Positions 8,767-17,218 of a stretch of 38,481 nt of DNA are shown here, piece by piece. Each line of letters begins with the position of its first letter. The first letter of the stretch is position 1. A program made the translations under genes and the position numbers. Origin of the DNA: Inhella sp. (lineage in GTDB: Bacteria > Pseudomonadota > Gammaproteobacteria > Burkholderiales > Burkholderiaceae_C); assembly GCF_027532025.1 (NCBI RefSeq), contig NZ_JAPZSY010000034.1, positions 1-38,481 on the forward strand, written 5' to 3'. The notes below the pieces were generated by a model. The model searched no databases. It was given only the letters and a program-made list of their open reading frames with translations, and was not told where the DNA came from.

Positions 8767-9312
8767 TCAGAAGTCCTCGGTCGAGGTGAAAAGGCCCACC
8801 TTCAGGTCGGTGGCGCTGTAGATCTCGCGGCCGTCCACGAGCATGCGGCCGTCGGCGATGCCCATCACCAGCTTGCGCTCGATGACGCGCTTGAACGTCA
8901 GCTCGTAAGTCACTTTCTGGGCGCTGGGCAGCACTTGGCCAAAGAACTTGACCTCGCCTGCGCCCAAGGCACGCCCGCGGCCGGGGTTGCCGCGCCAGCC
9001 GAGCCAAAAGCCCACCAGCTGCCACAGGGCATCCAGGCCCAGGCAGCCGGGCATGACGGGGTCGGATTCAAAGTGGCAGCCGAAGAACCAGAGGTCGGGT
9101 CGGATGTCCAACTCGGCCACCAGCTGGCCTTTGCCGTGGGCGCCGCTGGTGTCGTCGATGTGGGTGATGCGGTCGAACATGAGCATGTTCGGCAGCGGCA
9201 GGCGGGCATTGCCCGGGCCGAACAACTGGCCGTGGCCGCAGGCGATCAGGGCGTCGCGGTCGTAGCTGTGTCGGCCGAGTTCTCGTTGGCTCGGGAGGGT
9301 GGTGGAGGTCAT
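8767..9312 (-). CDS. fabA: 3-hydroxydecanoyl-[ACP] dehydratase/isomerase
   Basis: 181 residues from ATG 9312. The active-site His80 in [15 protein letters not shown] and Asp94 in LGLDALWQL correspond to His70 and Asp84 of E. coli Fab[11 protein letters not shown] and [17 protein letters not shown] are family blocks. It dehydrates 3-hydroxydecanoyl-ACP and isomerises trans-2 to cis-3 decenoyl-ACP. Both FabA and FabB are needed for the anaerobic route to unsaturated fatty acids, and the two genes form a tight operon in this order. A 24-bp dyad at 9354-9377, 41 bp upstream, is a likely control site. Confidence 0.95.
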   Translation of the reverse strand: MTSTTLPSQRELGRHSYDRDALIACGHGQLFGPGNARLPLPNMLMFDRITHIDDTSGAHGKGQLVAELDIRPDLWFFGCHFESDPVMPGCLGLDALWQLVGFWLGWRGNPGRGRALGAGEVKFFGQVLPSAQKVTYELTFKRVIERKLVMGIADGRMLVDGREIYSATDLKVGLFTSTEDF

Positions 9313-9353
9313 GCAAACGCGACGGCGGCTCGCGAGGCGCCGTCTGGACAGGG

Positions 9354-9377
9354 GAGTTAGGGGATTGTGCCTAACTC
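9354..9377 (-). promoter_or_regulatory. Perfect dyad upstream of fabAB
   Basis: GAGTTAGG and CCTAACTC form perfect 8-bp arms around an 8-base spacer. On the minus strand the spacer contains CACAAT, a 4-of-6 match to a -10 box. It lies between the S9 peptidase stop (9411) and the fabA ATG (9312). There is no following T-run, so a terminator is less likely than an operator. The cognate regulator is unknown; the sequence does not resemble the E. coli FabR/FadR boxes. Confidence 0.55.
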
Positions 9378-9410
9378 GCTGTTGGGCCCTTGCGCCGGAG
9401 GGCCGTGGGT

Positions 9411-12065
9411 TCAGCGAGGGGCTGGGGCCAGGGTGCGCAGCCAGAAGGCCTCGTACTTGCGGTGCCAGGCCGCGGTCTTCACCGCCCCGCCCATGGCGTG
9501 CTCGCCATCGGGGTCGAGGAACAGGTCGACCAGCGCTTCCTTGCCGCTCTCCAGCAGCGCGCGGTAGACGTTGACCGTGTCTTGGTAGAGCACGTTCGGG
9601 TCCTGCATGCCGTGCACCAGCAACAGCGGCTTCTTCAGGCCCGGGGCCAGGGGCAGCAGGCTGAACTTGCGCAGGTTGGGCTTGCTGCGGTCCACCTTGC
9701 CGATGGTGCGGCCGCTGTACCAGCTGTTGTAGTTCTCCCATTCGGTGGGCCCGGCGCCGGCGATGCCGGCGGCGAACAACTCGGGCTGCGTGAACATCGT
9801 GTACTGCGTTTGGAAGCCGCCAAAGCTCCAGCCGTTCAGGCCCACGCGCGCGGCGTCCACGCCCATGGTTTTGACCATGTGGGCCTTCAGGTCCTCCAGG
9901 TCTTCGGTTTGCGGCTGGCCGGGCTGCTCCCAGTTCGCGCCGCTGAACCGGCGGCCGTAGTTGCTGTGGCCGCGCGTGTCGATGCTGACCGTGACGAAAC
10001 CGTGCCGCGCCGTCATGTACTGGTTGAACAGGTAACCGGTGGGCTGGAAGCTGTCGGTCTCGACGGTGTGGCGGTCGTTCAGCGGGCCGCCGTAGATGTA
10101 GACGATGGCGGGGCGGCGGTCGCTGGCCTGCCAGCCGGCGGGCTTGAAGGCGTAGGCGTGCAGGGTGTCGCCGTGGCGGTTCTGGAAGCTGAAGCGTTCG
10201 GGCTTCAAGAGGCCCAGCCGGTCCCAGGCCGGGTCGTGGCTTTGCGTCAGCACCTTGGGCGCTTGGCCGGCTTGCAGCAGCTTGAGCTCGGGGCGCTCGG
10301 CCCAGTTCCCGGCCACAGCGGCGGCCCAGCGGCCGTCGAAGGACACCGCGGCGTTGCGGTGGTAGTCGGGCGCGGCGCCCAGGGGCGTCATGGCCCCCGT
10401 GGCCAGGTCGACGCGGTGCACGTTCATGGCGGCCCAGTCGTCGCGGTTGGCCAGCACGAACAGGGCGCGGCTGTCGGGGGTGAAGCCGAGCACGGTGTGC
10501 GCTTCGAAGTGGCCCTTCACCAGGGGGCGCAGCACCTTGGTGGCCACGTCCAGGCCGTGGGGCTGGCGGTAGCCCGCCTCGTCCAGGCTCAGCACCAGGG
10601 TCTTGCCGTCGGGCGTGAACTGCGGGCGCAGCACGCTCACCACCTCGTGGCCCACGTCGCCGCGGCGCTCCAGGACCAGCTCGGGCTTGGCGGTCTCGTT
10701 CGCGCTGCCCAGGTAAACGCGCAGCAGTTCCTTCTCGCGCTCCCAGGTGCTGAAGGCGTAACGGCTGCCGTCCTTCGTCCAGGCGATGGGGCTCAGTTCG
10801 AACCAGACGTCGCCGCCCTTGTGGGTGTAGATGGGCTCGGGCTGCTTGGCCGGCGCTTCAGGCCCCGTGGGCACCTGGCGGATGTAGATCGCCAGCGGCG
10901 CTTGCAGGCGCTTGTCGTCGGACACCTCGCGGTCCACCTTCTTGGCGGTGGCGAAGCGCTCGGCGTAGCTCATGATTTCCACCTGGCGGCCGGGCTTGGG
11001 CGGGGCCTTGCCCTCCTCGCCCAGCGGCGCGCGGGCGACCAGCGCCATCCAGCGGCCGTCGTCGCTCAGCGTGGTGGCCTCGATCTTGTACTTGCGCTCT
11101 GCGTCGTCGGGGTGCACCAGCTCGCGGTTGAGCACGTGCACGCCGGCAGCGGCGAAGCGGCTGCGCAGCAGCTTGCCGTCGTCCAGGTAGATGAAGCCCT
11201 GGTCGTCGCGCGTGTAGGCCACGATGCGCAGGTTGCGCTGCGTCACCACCAGGGGCTGCACCTGCTCGGGCGCGCTGGCCTGCCAGCGGTAGAGGCCGCC
11301 GCGGTACTGGAACACCAGCTCGTCGCGCTCGTGCGCCCATTCGATCTGGGCGACGCCGGGGTAGAGGTCGGTGGGCTTGAGCTTGTGCTTGGCGCGGTGC
11401 TTCTTGAGCTCGTCGCGCCACTCCCAGTTTTCCTTCTCCACCCCAGAGGCGGCCGCGGCGGGCGCGGGTGCTGCGGACGCCGCGGCTGCAGGGGGCAAAG
11501 GCTTGCCAGCCCTGCGGGCGGCCAGCTCGGCCATGGCGCGCTTCTCCGCTTCGGCCTCGGCCTTGTCGGCCGCCTTTTGGGCGTCGTCCCGGGCCTTCTT
11601 GGCGGCCGCTTCTTTTTTCACCAGCTCCAGCGCGGCGCGGTCCCACTGGGCGAGGTCCACGGCCTCGCCGCGCAGGTAGGCCTGTTGGGCCTCGACCTTG
11701 GCCTGGGCTTCGGCCCATTCGCGGTCGCGCTGCTGGCGCTTGGTGTCGAAGCGCGCCAGGTCTTCGGGCGTGTCGAACGCGGCCATGCGCTGGCGCGAGG
11801 TGACGCGGATCGACTTGCCGGTGCGCGTGTCGTGGAGGTGCAGGTCGCCGCCGGGCTCGCCGAAGGGGTTCCACAGGTAGGCCAGGTAGCGGCCGCTGTG
11901 GCTGAAGCTGGCCTCGCGTGCCGGCTCGCCGCGGTAGGGCTGGGCGCGGAAGAGGTGTTCCAGGGTCAACGGCTTGGCGGCCGCTGGGGCGCTGGCGCCG
12001 GGGCTGCTCAGGCCGAGCAGGAGTGCCAGGCAGGCAGTGCCGAGGAGAAGTCGAGGGGTGCGCAT
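9411..12065 (-). CDS. Secreted S9-family (prolyl oligopeptidase-like) peptidase
   Basis: 884 residues from ATG 12065; the first 28 ([20 protein letters not shown] and on) form a signal peptide, so the product is periplasmic or exported. Residues about 35-560 look like the WD/beta-propeller part ([42 protein letters not shown]). The C-terminal alpha/beta hydrolase part has the nucleophile in GWSFGGFQ (about residue 749), the acid in [10 protein letters not shown] and the histidine in DGEHAMGG. Residues about 145-210 are a Lys/Glu/Ala-rich, coiled-coil-like insertion ending in a low-complexity Ala/Pro stretch, unusual for S9 enzymes. Its stop lies about 100 bp upstream of fabA on the same strand. 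Confidence 0.88.
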   Translation of the reverse strand: MRTPRLLLGTACLALLLGLSSPGASAPAAAKPLTLEHLFRAQPYRGEPAREASFSHSGRYLAYLWNPFGEPGGDLHLHDTRTGKSIRVTSRQRMAAFDTPEDLARFDTKRQQRDREWAEAQAKVEAQQAYLRGEAVDLAQWDRAALELVKKEAAAKKARDDAQKAADKAEAEAEKRAMAELAARRAGKPLPPAAAASAAPAPAAAASGVEKENWEWRDELKKHRAKHKLKPTDLYPGVAQIEWAHERDELVFQYRGGLYRWQASAPEQVQPLVVTQRNLRIVAYTRDDQGFIYLDDGKLLRSRFAAAGVHVLNRELVHPDDAERKYKIEATTLSDDGRWMALVARAPLGEEGKAPPKPGRQVEIMSYAERFATAKKVDREVSDDKRLQAPLAIYIRQVPTGPEAPAKQPEPIYTHKGGDVWFELSPIAWTKDGSRYAFSTWEREKELLRVYLGSANETAKPELVLERRGDVGHEVVSVLRPQFTPDGKTLVLSLDEAGYRQPHGLDVATKVLRPLVKGHFEAHTVLGFTPDSRALFVLANRDDWAAMNVHRVDLATGAMTPLGAAPDYHRNAAVSFDGRWAAAVAGNWAERPELKLLQAGQAPKVLTQSHDPAWDRLGLLKPERFSFQNRHGDTLHAYAFKPAGWQASDRRPAIVYIYGGPLNDRHTVETDSFQPTGYLFNQYMTARHGFVTVSIDTRGHSNYGRRFSGANWEQPGQPQTEDLEDLKAHMVKTMGVDAARVGLNGWSFGGFQTQYTMFTQPELFAAGIAGAGPTEWENYNSWYSGRTIGKVDRSKPNLRKFSLLPLAPGLKKPLLLVHGMQDPNVLYQDTVNVYRALLESGKEALVDLFLDPDGEHAMGGAVKTAAWHRKYEAFWLRTLAPAPR

Positions 12066-12191
12066 GGGCAGGGGCTGTGGAGTGGCGCGGTGGGCGAGCC
12101 GACGCGGCATGCTAGGCAGGCATGAGCTGGGCGCCGATCGTCACGCCCCGGACAATGGGCGGTCCATTTGCTTGCTGGCTCAGCGACCGCC

Positions 12192-12449
12192 ATGACCGAC
12201 ACCCTCCCAACGACCCCCCGCCCGCCTCTGCCTGACCGCCTGTCGGTGGACCCTCGCAGCCCGCATCATGTGGCGGGGGTTTTCGAGCACGACGTGGGCA
12301 TTCGCTTCAACGGCAAGGAGCGCTTCGACGTGGAGGAGTACTGCCTGAGCGAGGGCTGGATCAAGGTGCCTGCCGGCCGTGCGGTGGACCGCAAGGGGCG
12401 CCCGCTGACCATCAAGCTCAAGGGCAGTGTGGAAGCCTTCTATCGCTGA
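12192..12449 (+). CDS. DUF3297 family protein
   Basis: 85 residues from ATG 12192. After a Pro-rich start the conserved block is DRLSVDPRSPHHVAGVFEHD, GIRFNGKERFDVEEYCLSEG, WIKVPAG, and TIKLKGSVEAFYR. This matches the small cytoplasmic DUF3297 family common in Proteobacteria, of unknown function. It is divergent from the S9 peptidase gene (127 bp apart) and 27 bp ahead of the triple-repeat gene on the same strand. Confidence 0.88.
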   Translation: MTDTLPTTPRPPLPDRLSVDPRSPHHVAGVFEHDVGIRFNGKERFDVEEYCLSEGWIKVPAGRAVDRKGRPLTIKLKGSVEAFYR

Positions 12450-12476
12450 TCCCGCTTTCTCAACCGGAGACCCTGC

Positions 12477-13424
12477 ATGAAGCGTTCTGAACTGTTGGTC
12501 TTGCTGGGCGGCGGCTTGTTGAGCGCGCTGGGCATGGGGCCGGCCTGGGCCCGCAACGACAGCGACGGCGAGTACCGCATCCAGCGCGCCGTGTACGGCA
12601 CGCCGGAGCGCTTTGTGGACGTGACCGACCGCCTGCGTGAGTTGGCACGGCGCGACACGCGCTTTCGATTGGGCAACGACACCTTCGGCGTGGACCCGGC
12701 CCGGGGCGAGGTCAAGGTCTTGCGCATCCAGGCCGTGAGCCGCAGTGGCCGCAGCCGCACCTTCGAGTACATCGAGGGCTCGGTGGTGGACGGCGCGCTG
12801 TTCGAGGGCTGGCGCGGCGGTGGCTGGGGCCAAGGGGGCGATGGCAACTGGGGCGTGCGCCCGGGCTACGACGATGGACGCGATGGCGAGTACGTCATCG
12901 TGCGCGCGCAGTACGGCACGGCGCAGCGCCATGTCGACGTGACCGACCGGCTGCGCGAGTTGGCACAGCGCGACGAGCGCTTCCGCTTGAGCAACCGGAC
13001 CTTTGGCATCGACCCGCACGTGGGCCAGGTCAAGGTGCTGCGCATTCACGCCCGCGGGCCGCGCGGCCTGCGCACCTTCGAGTACGTGGAAGGCAGCATG
13101 GTGGATGGCGCGCAGTTCAGCGGCTGGCGCGGCGGTGGCTGGGGTCAGGGCGATTGGAACGGCGGCTGGGGCGGCAAAGAGGGCCCGACGCGCGGGCTCG
13201 TGATCTTGCGGGCCGAGTACGGCGCGCGCGGCCGCTGGGTCGACATCACCGACCGCTTGCAGGCCCGGGTGGTGTTGAACCGCTTGAGTGTGCGCGTGGA
13301 CAACGACCTGGCCGGCACCGACCCAGCTCCCAACGTGCCCAAGGAGTTGCGCTTGCGCGTCCGCGTTGACGGCCGCGAGGAGCGGCGCACCCTGTCGGAA
13401 GGCCAGCGCCTGACGCTGCCCTGA
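12477..13424 (+). CDS. Exported protein with three DUF3395-like tandem repeats
   Basis: 315 residues from ATG 12477, with CGGAGACC about 8 bp upstream. Residues 1-26 are a signal peptide ending AWA. Then come three tandem units: 30-118 and 136-224 are nearly identical in plan (DGEY.I.RA.YGT, VDVTDRLRELA.RD.RFRL, FG.DP..G.VKVLRI, FEY.EGS.VDGA.F.GW RGGGWGQG), and 239-315 is a degenerate third unit (YGARGRWVDITDRL). Linkers are Gly/Trp-rich. The motif resembles DUF3395, a small beta domain found in eukaryotic DnaJ-C11 and bacterial exported proteins. No enzyme residues are seen; an envelope binding or structural role is possible. Probable operon with the DUF3297 gene. Confidence 0.7.
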   Translation: MKRSELLVLLGGGLLSALGMGPAWARNDSDGEYRIQRAVYGTPERFVDVTDRLRELARRDTRFRLGNDTFGVDPARGEVKVLRIQAVSRSGRSRTFEYIEGSVVDGALFEGWRGGGWGQGGDGNWGVRPGYDDGRDGEYVIVRAQYGTAQRHVDVTDRLRELAQRDERFRLSNRTFGIDPHVGQVKVLRIHARGPRGLRTFEYVEGSMVDGAQFSGWRGGGWGQGDWNGGWGGKEGPTRGLVILRAEYGARGRWVDITDRLQARVVLNRLSVRVDNDLAGTDPAPNVPKELRLRVRVDGREERRTLSEGQRLTLP

Positions 13425-13462
13425 GCGGGCGGTGCAATGGGCCTGGGTGGCCCGGTCCCCGC

Positions 13463-13496
13463 TTGACCGACTCCAATATTTCTATAAAACTAGAAA
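13463..13496 (+). promoter_or_regulatory. arsR promoter and operator
   Basis: TTGACC at 13463 is a -35 candidate, with TATAAA/TAAAAC at 13483-13490 as the -10. TTTCTA (13479-13484) and TAGAAA (13491-13496) are perfect inverted arms around 6 bases, overlapping the -10 and abutting the arsR ATG at 13498. An AT-rich dyad at this position fits an autoregulating ArsR operator. With no Shine-Dalgarno visible, the transcript may be leaderless. Confidence 0.6.
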
Positions 13497-13497
13497 C

Positions 13498-13857
13498 ATG
13501 GAAGAAATCGAAGCCGTGATGGCCCTGGCGGCGTTGGCCCAAGCCCAGCGCCTGCGGGTGTTCCGCGCCCTGGTCGGTGCCGGACCCCAGGGCATGACCC
13601 CCACCGACCTGTCGGCTCTGCTGGGGGTGCCGGGCTCCACCCTGTCGTTCCACCTCAAAGAGTTGACCCAGGCTGGGCTGGTCACGCAGGAGCGCGACGG
13701 TCGCCACTTGATCTACCGACCGGCACTGTTGCGCATGACGGCGCTGCTGGACTACCTGACCGCCCACTGCTGCCAAGGCGCCGGTTGTGCCGCCGCGCCG
13801 CCGTCCGCGGCGGCTTCGACCTCGGTTTGCTGCCCCACCCCTGGAGACCCCGCATGA
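13498..13857 (+). CDS. arsR: ArsR-family arsenite-responsive repressor
   Basis: 119 residues from ATG 13498. Winged-helix DNA-binding part: LAQAQRLRVFRALVGAG, then TPTDLSALLGVPGSTLSFHLKEL as recognition helix region, then wing QERDGRHLIY. Arsenite sensing: Cys91-Cys92 and Cys97 just after the last helix, similar to the C-terminal Cys95/96/102 site of Acidithiobacillus ferrooxidans ArsR and unlike the alpha-3 CVC site of plasmid R773 ArsR. An extra pair, Cys111-Cys112, follows. It should repress the operon until As(III) binds. The stop overlaps the arsI start as ATGA. Confidence 0.9.
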   Translation: MEEIEAVMALAALAQAQRLRVFRALVGAGPQGMTPTDLSALLGVPGSTLSFHLKELTQAGLVTQERDGRHLIYRPALLRMTALLDYLTAHCCQGAGCAAAPPSAAASTSVCCPTPGDPA

Positions 13858-14309
13858 AACGCTTCCACGTGCACGTCCATGTCGACGACCTGCCCCGCAA
13901 CCTGGCCTTCTACTCGGCCCTGTTCGGCACCGCGCCCACCCGCACCGAGGCCGACTACGCCAAGTGGATGCTGGAAGACCCGCCGCTCAATTTCGCCATT
14001 TCCACCCGCGGCGGCGGTGCCGTGGGCGTGAACCACCTGGGCATCCAGACCGACACGCCCGAGGAGCTGGCCGCCATGAAGGCGCGCGCCGAAGGGGCCG
14101 ATGGCGCCCTGCTGGACGAAGGCGCGACCACCTGCTGCTACGCCCGCAGCGACAAGCACTGGGTCACCGACCCCCAGGGCTTGGCCTGGGAGCAGTTTCA
14201 CACCCTGGGCGACATCCCGGTGTTCTCGCAGCAGCCCAGCCCGGTGACATCCGGCAGCGCGTGCTGCCCAGCGCCCGTTGCGGCGCCCAAGTCCTCCTGC
14301 TGCGGCTGA
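13854..14309 (+). CDS. arsI: ArsI/CadI-family VOC protein (C-As lyase)
   Basis: 151 residues from ATG 13854, overlapping arsR by 4 bp. A vicinal-oxygen-chelate fold with likely Fe(II) ligands His5, His61 (NHLGIQ) and Glu113 (WEQFHTLG), and vicinal Cys94-Cys95 in TTCCYARSDKHWVTDP. These match the known ArsI layout (His5, His62, Glu115, Cys96-Cys97). ArsI cleaves the carbon-arsenic bond of trivalent methyl or aromatic arsenicals using O2. CadI, the cadmium-induced homologue, has the same motif, so the exact substrate is inferred from the ars context. The tail carries two more Cys pairs (SACCP and SSCCG). Confidence 0.87.
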   Translation: MKRFHVHVHVDDLPRNLAFYSALFGTAPTRTEADYAKWMLEDPPLNFAISTRGGGAVGVNHLGIQTDTPEELAAMKARAEGADGALLDEGATTCCYARSDKHWVTDPQGLAWEQFHTLGDIPVFSQQPSPVTSGSACCPAPVAAPKSSCCG

Positions 14310-14320
14310 GGGGCGCGCGC

Positions 14321-14811
14321 ATGACCGTTCACGTTTTGATCCTGTGCACCCACAACTCGGCCCGCAGCGTGCTGGCCGAAGGCATGTTGAACCACTGGGC
14401 CCAGCGCTTGGGGTTGGAGGTGCAGGCCCACAGCGCCGGCAGCGCGCCCTCGGGTCGGGTCAACCCCTCCGCACTGGCGGCGCTGGCCGCCGCTGGCGTG
14501 GACACGGCGGGCTTTCACAGCAAAAGCTGGGACGCGTTCAGCGGCCCCGATGCGCCCCCGCTGTCGCTCGCGATCACCGTGTGCGACAGCGCGGCGGGCG
14601 AAGCCTGCCCGGTGTTCCATGGGGCGCCCGCGAAGGTGCACTGGGGCTACCCCGACCCGTCCAACGCCGAGGGCGACGACGCCAAGCGCCAAGCCTTTGA
14701 ACTGACGCGCCAGGCCATCGGCTACCGGATGCTGCAGCTGCTGGCCCTGCCCCTGGCCACGATGGACCGCGTCGCGCTGCAGGCGGCAGCCACCGAGATC
14801 GGGGCGCGCTG

Positions 14812-14812
<1 letters not shown>
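14321..14812 (+). CDS. arsC: Arsenate reductase, LMW-PTP family
   Basis: 163 residues from ATG 14321, 11 bp after arsI. The phosphatase-like P-loop is CTHNSARS with nucleophile Cys9, followed by AEGMLNHWA and [15 protein letters not shown]. The acidic partner loop is [13 protein letters not shown] second cysteine pair region, [12 protein letters not shown], fits the intramolecular relay of this class. It reduces arsenate to arsenite for ACR3 export. It is not the glutaredoxin-type ArsC of plasmid R773. Confidence 0.92.
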
Positions 14813-15810
<998 letters not shown>

Positions 15811-15843
15811 CCGATGGGGCGATGGCCCCGCCAGCCTCTGCGC

Positions 15844-17040
15844 TCAACAGCCTTCGGCTTCGAGGTGGAGGTGGACCAACTCCCGTTCCGACATCGCGAC
15901 GAGCCGCGCCATTTCCCGATCCAGCGCCAAGCTTTCACTGGGCGACAGCAGTCCCGCGAGGGCAGGGCGCGGGTTGAGGCCCAACATCTGAACGCGCAGT
16001 GCCGTGGGTGGATGGCTGATATCGGCCTGCCACATGGCGGCGGCCGATGCCTCCCTCAGCTTGTCCTTTGTCGCTTGGTCCACACCGTTCGCCACATCCA
16101 TCAGCCGGTGAACGAGCGGGTCCGAGGGGGTTTTCAAGGCGTGCTCTCTGACGGCCGCGTCGACCAGCTCCCCGAGGTACAGCTTTTCCAGGGCCTGTTG
16201 CATGGGCCTTGTCCCGACAACAGCGGCGGCGAGTGAGTCGGCCAAGTATTCGGCCCGCTGGGACTGGCGCAAGACGAGCATGAACAGCCCTCGCGCCATG
16301 AGAAGCACCGCCTCGGACAGCGCGAGCATGGCCATCTCGAATGGGATCACGAGCAATGACACCAGGGGTCCAAAGCTCACCCCCTCGGCCGCTCGACCGA
16401 AAGAGGTCGGTCGCATGGCGCAGCTCCAGGTGACCAGGGCGTCGAGGGCGCCGCCCAGGTAGGAACTGCGCAATGGATCGCGGTTGGCGCCGTGGGACAG
16501 CTCGTGCGCGATGAGGGCCAGTCGCTCTTCCGACGAGAGCACCGCCATCAGCGGTGCACCCAACTCCACAAATGGCCGCCGAGACCAACCGGCTAGCCGG
16601 AAGTTCGCGTTGAACTCAACGGACCGCGCCAGCGCCTGCACCGGCTGAGTTCCGAGCGCTTTGGCGATGCGGTCCGCTGCGGCATACAGCGTTGGGAACT
16701 CGGCGCGGTCGAGCCAATAGTCGGGCGCTGCCGCGGCTTGGGGCCGGGCAGCCCAACCGAGCAGAAGCAGCATGACGCCAACGATGGGATCGAAAACAGT
16801 CGTCCAAGGCGGCAGCACGATGATGAGGCCTGCGATGCCACTGACCAGGCTCACGCTGTACACAGCGGCAGCGGCCACGTGGGCCAGGATCAGGCTCCAA
16901 GAGACCGCCGGGCTTCTCTTGGATTCGAGCGTCATCGGGTTCTTGGCCAGGTCATCGAACAGCCGACGGGCCAATCGGAGCCCCAGTTCCCGGCGCGCCT
17001 TGGCCCATTTGGAAGTGTCGGTTTGGGCGGCTGTGGTCAT
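15844..17040 (-). CDS. M48-family membrane metallopeptidase
   Basis: 398 residues from ATG 17040, chosen as the first Met before a polar start; upstream codons to 17184 look untranslated. Two membrane segments (about 47-95: LILAHVAAAAVYSVSLVSGI, then VGVMLLLLGWAA), then the zinc motif HELSHGANRDPL near residue 180. Two further hydrophobic segments follow (SLLVIPFEMAMLALSEAVLL), then RAEYLADSLAAAVV supplying the third ligand. This is the HtpX/Oma1-like plan of membrane-protein quality-control peptidases. It is transcribed against the ars genes and separates acr3 from arsA, so it is probably a later insertion with no arsenic role. Confidence 0.85.
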   Translation of the reverse strand: MTTAAQTDTSKWAKARRELGLRLARRLFDDLAKNPMTLESKRSPAVSWSLILAHVAAAAVYSVSLVSGIAGLIIVLPPWTTVFDPIVGVMLLLLGWAARPQAAAAPDYWLDRAEFPTLYAAADRIAKALGTQPVQALARSVEFNANFRLAGWSRRPFVELGAPLMAVLSSEERLALIAHELSHGANRDPLRSSYLGGALDALVTWSCAMRPTSFGRAAEGVSFGPLVSLLVIPFEMAMLALSEAVLLMARGLFMLVLRQSQRAEYLADSLAAAVVGTRPMQQALEKLYLGELVDAAVREHALKTPSDPLVHRLMDVANGVDQATKDKLREASAAAMWQADISHPPTALRVQMLGLNPRPALAGLLSPSESLALDREMARLVAMSERELVHLHLEAEGC

Positions 17041-17218
17041 GAAAGAGGTGGCGGCAGAGGGTGAGGCAAGCGGGGCGGTGCACCGGTGTTGCACCCAGCC
17101 GCTGTAAGCGGTTGGCCCGGATTCTGACCAGCGTTGTTCACCCACTTGGGCCGCGTGCCAGTACCAGTGGTAGACCCAGCGCACAGTCCATCGCCCCGCA
17201 CCGGCCTAGGCTTGGGTC

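Noticed and set aside
9390-12125. 911-codon open frame on the plus strand
   Set aside because: Mirror of the S9 peptidase gene; Val/Ala/Gly/His-rich and without motifs, while the minus strand has a signal peptide and a catalytic set.
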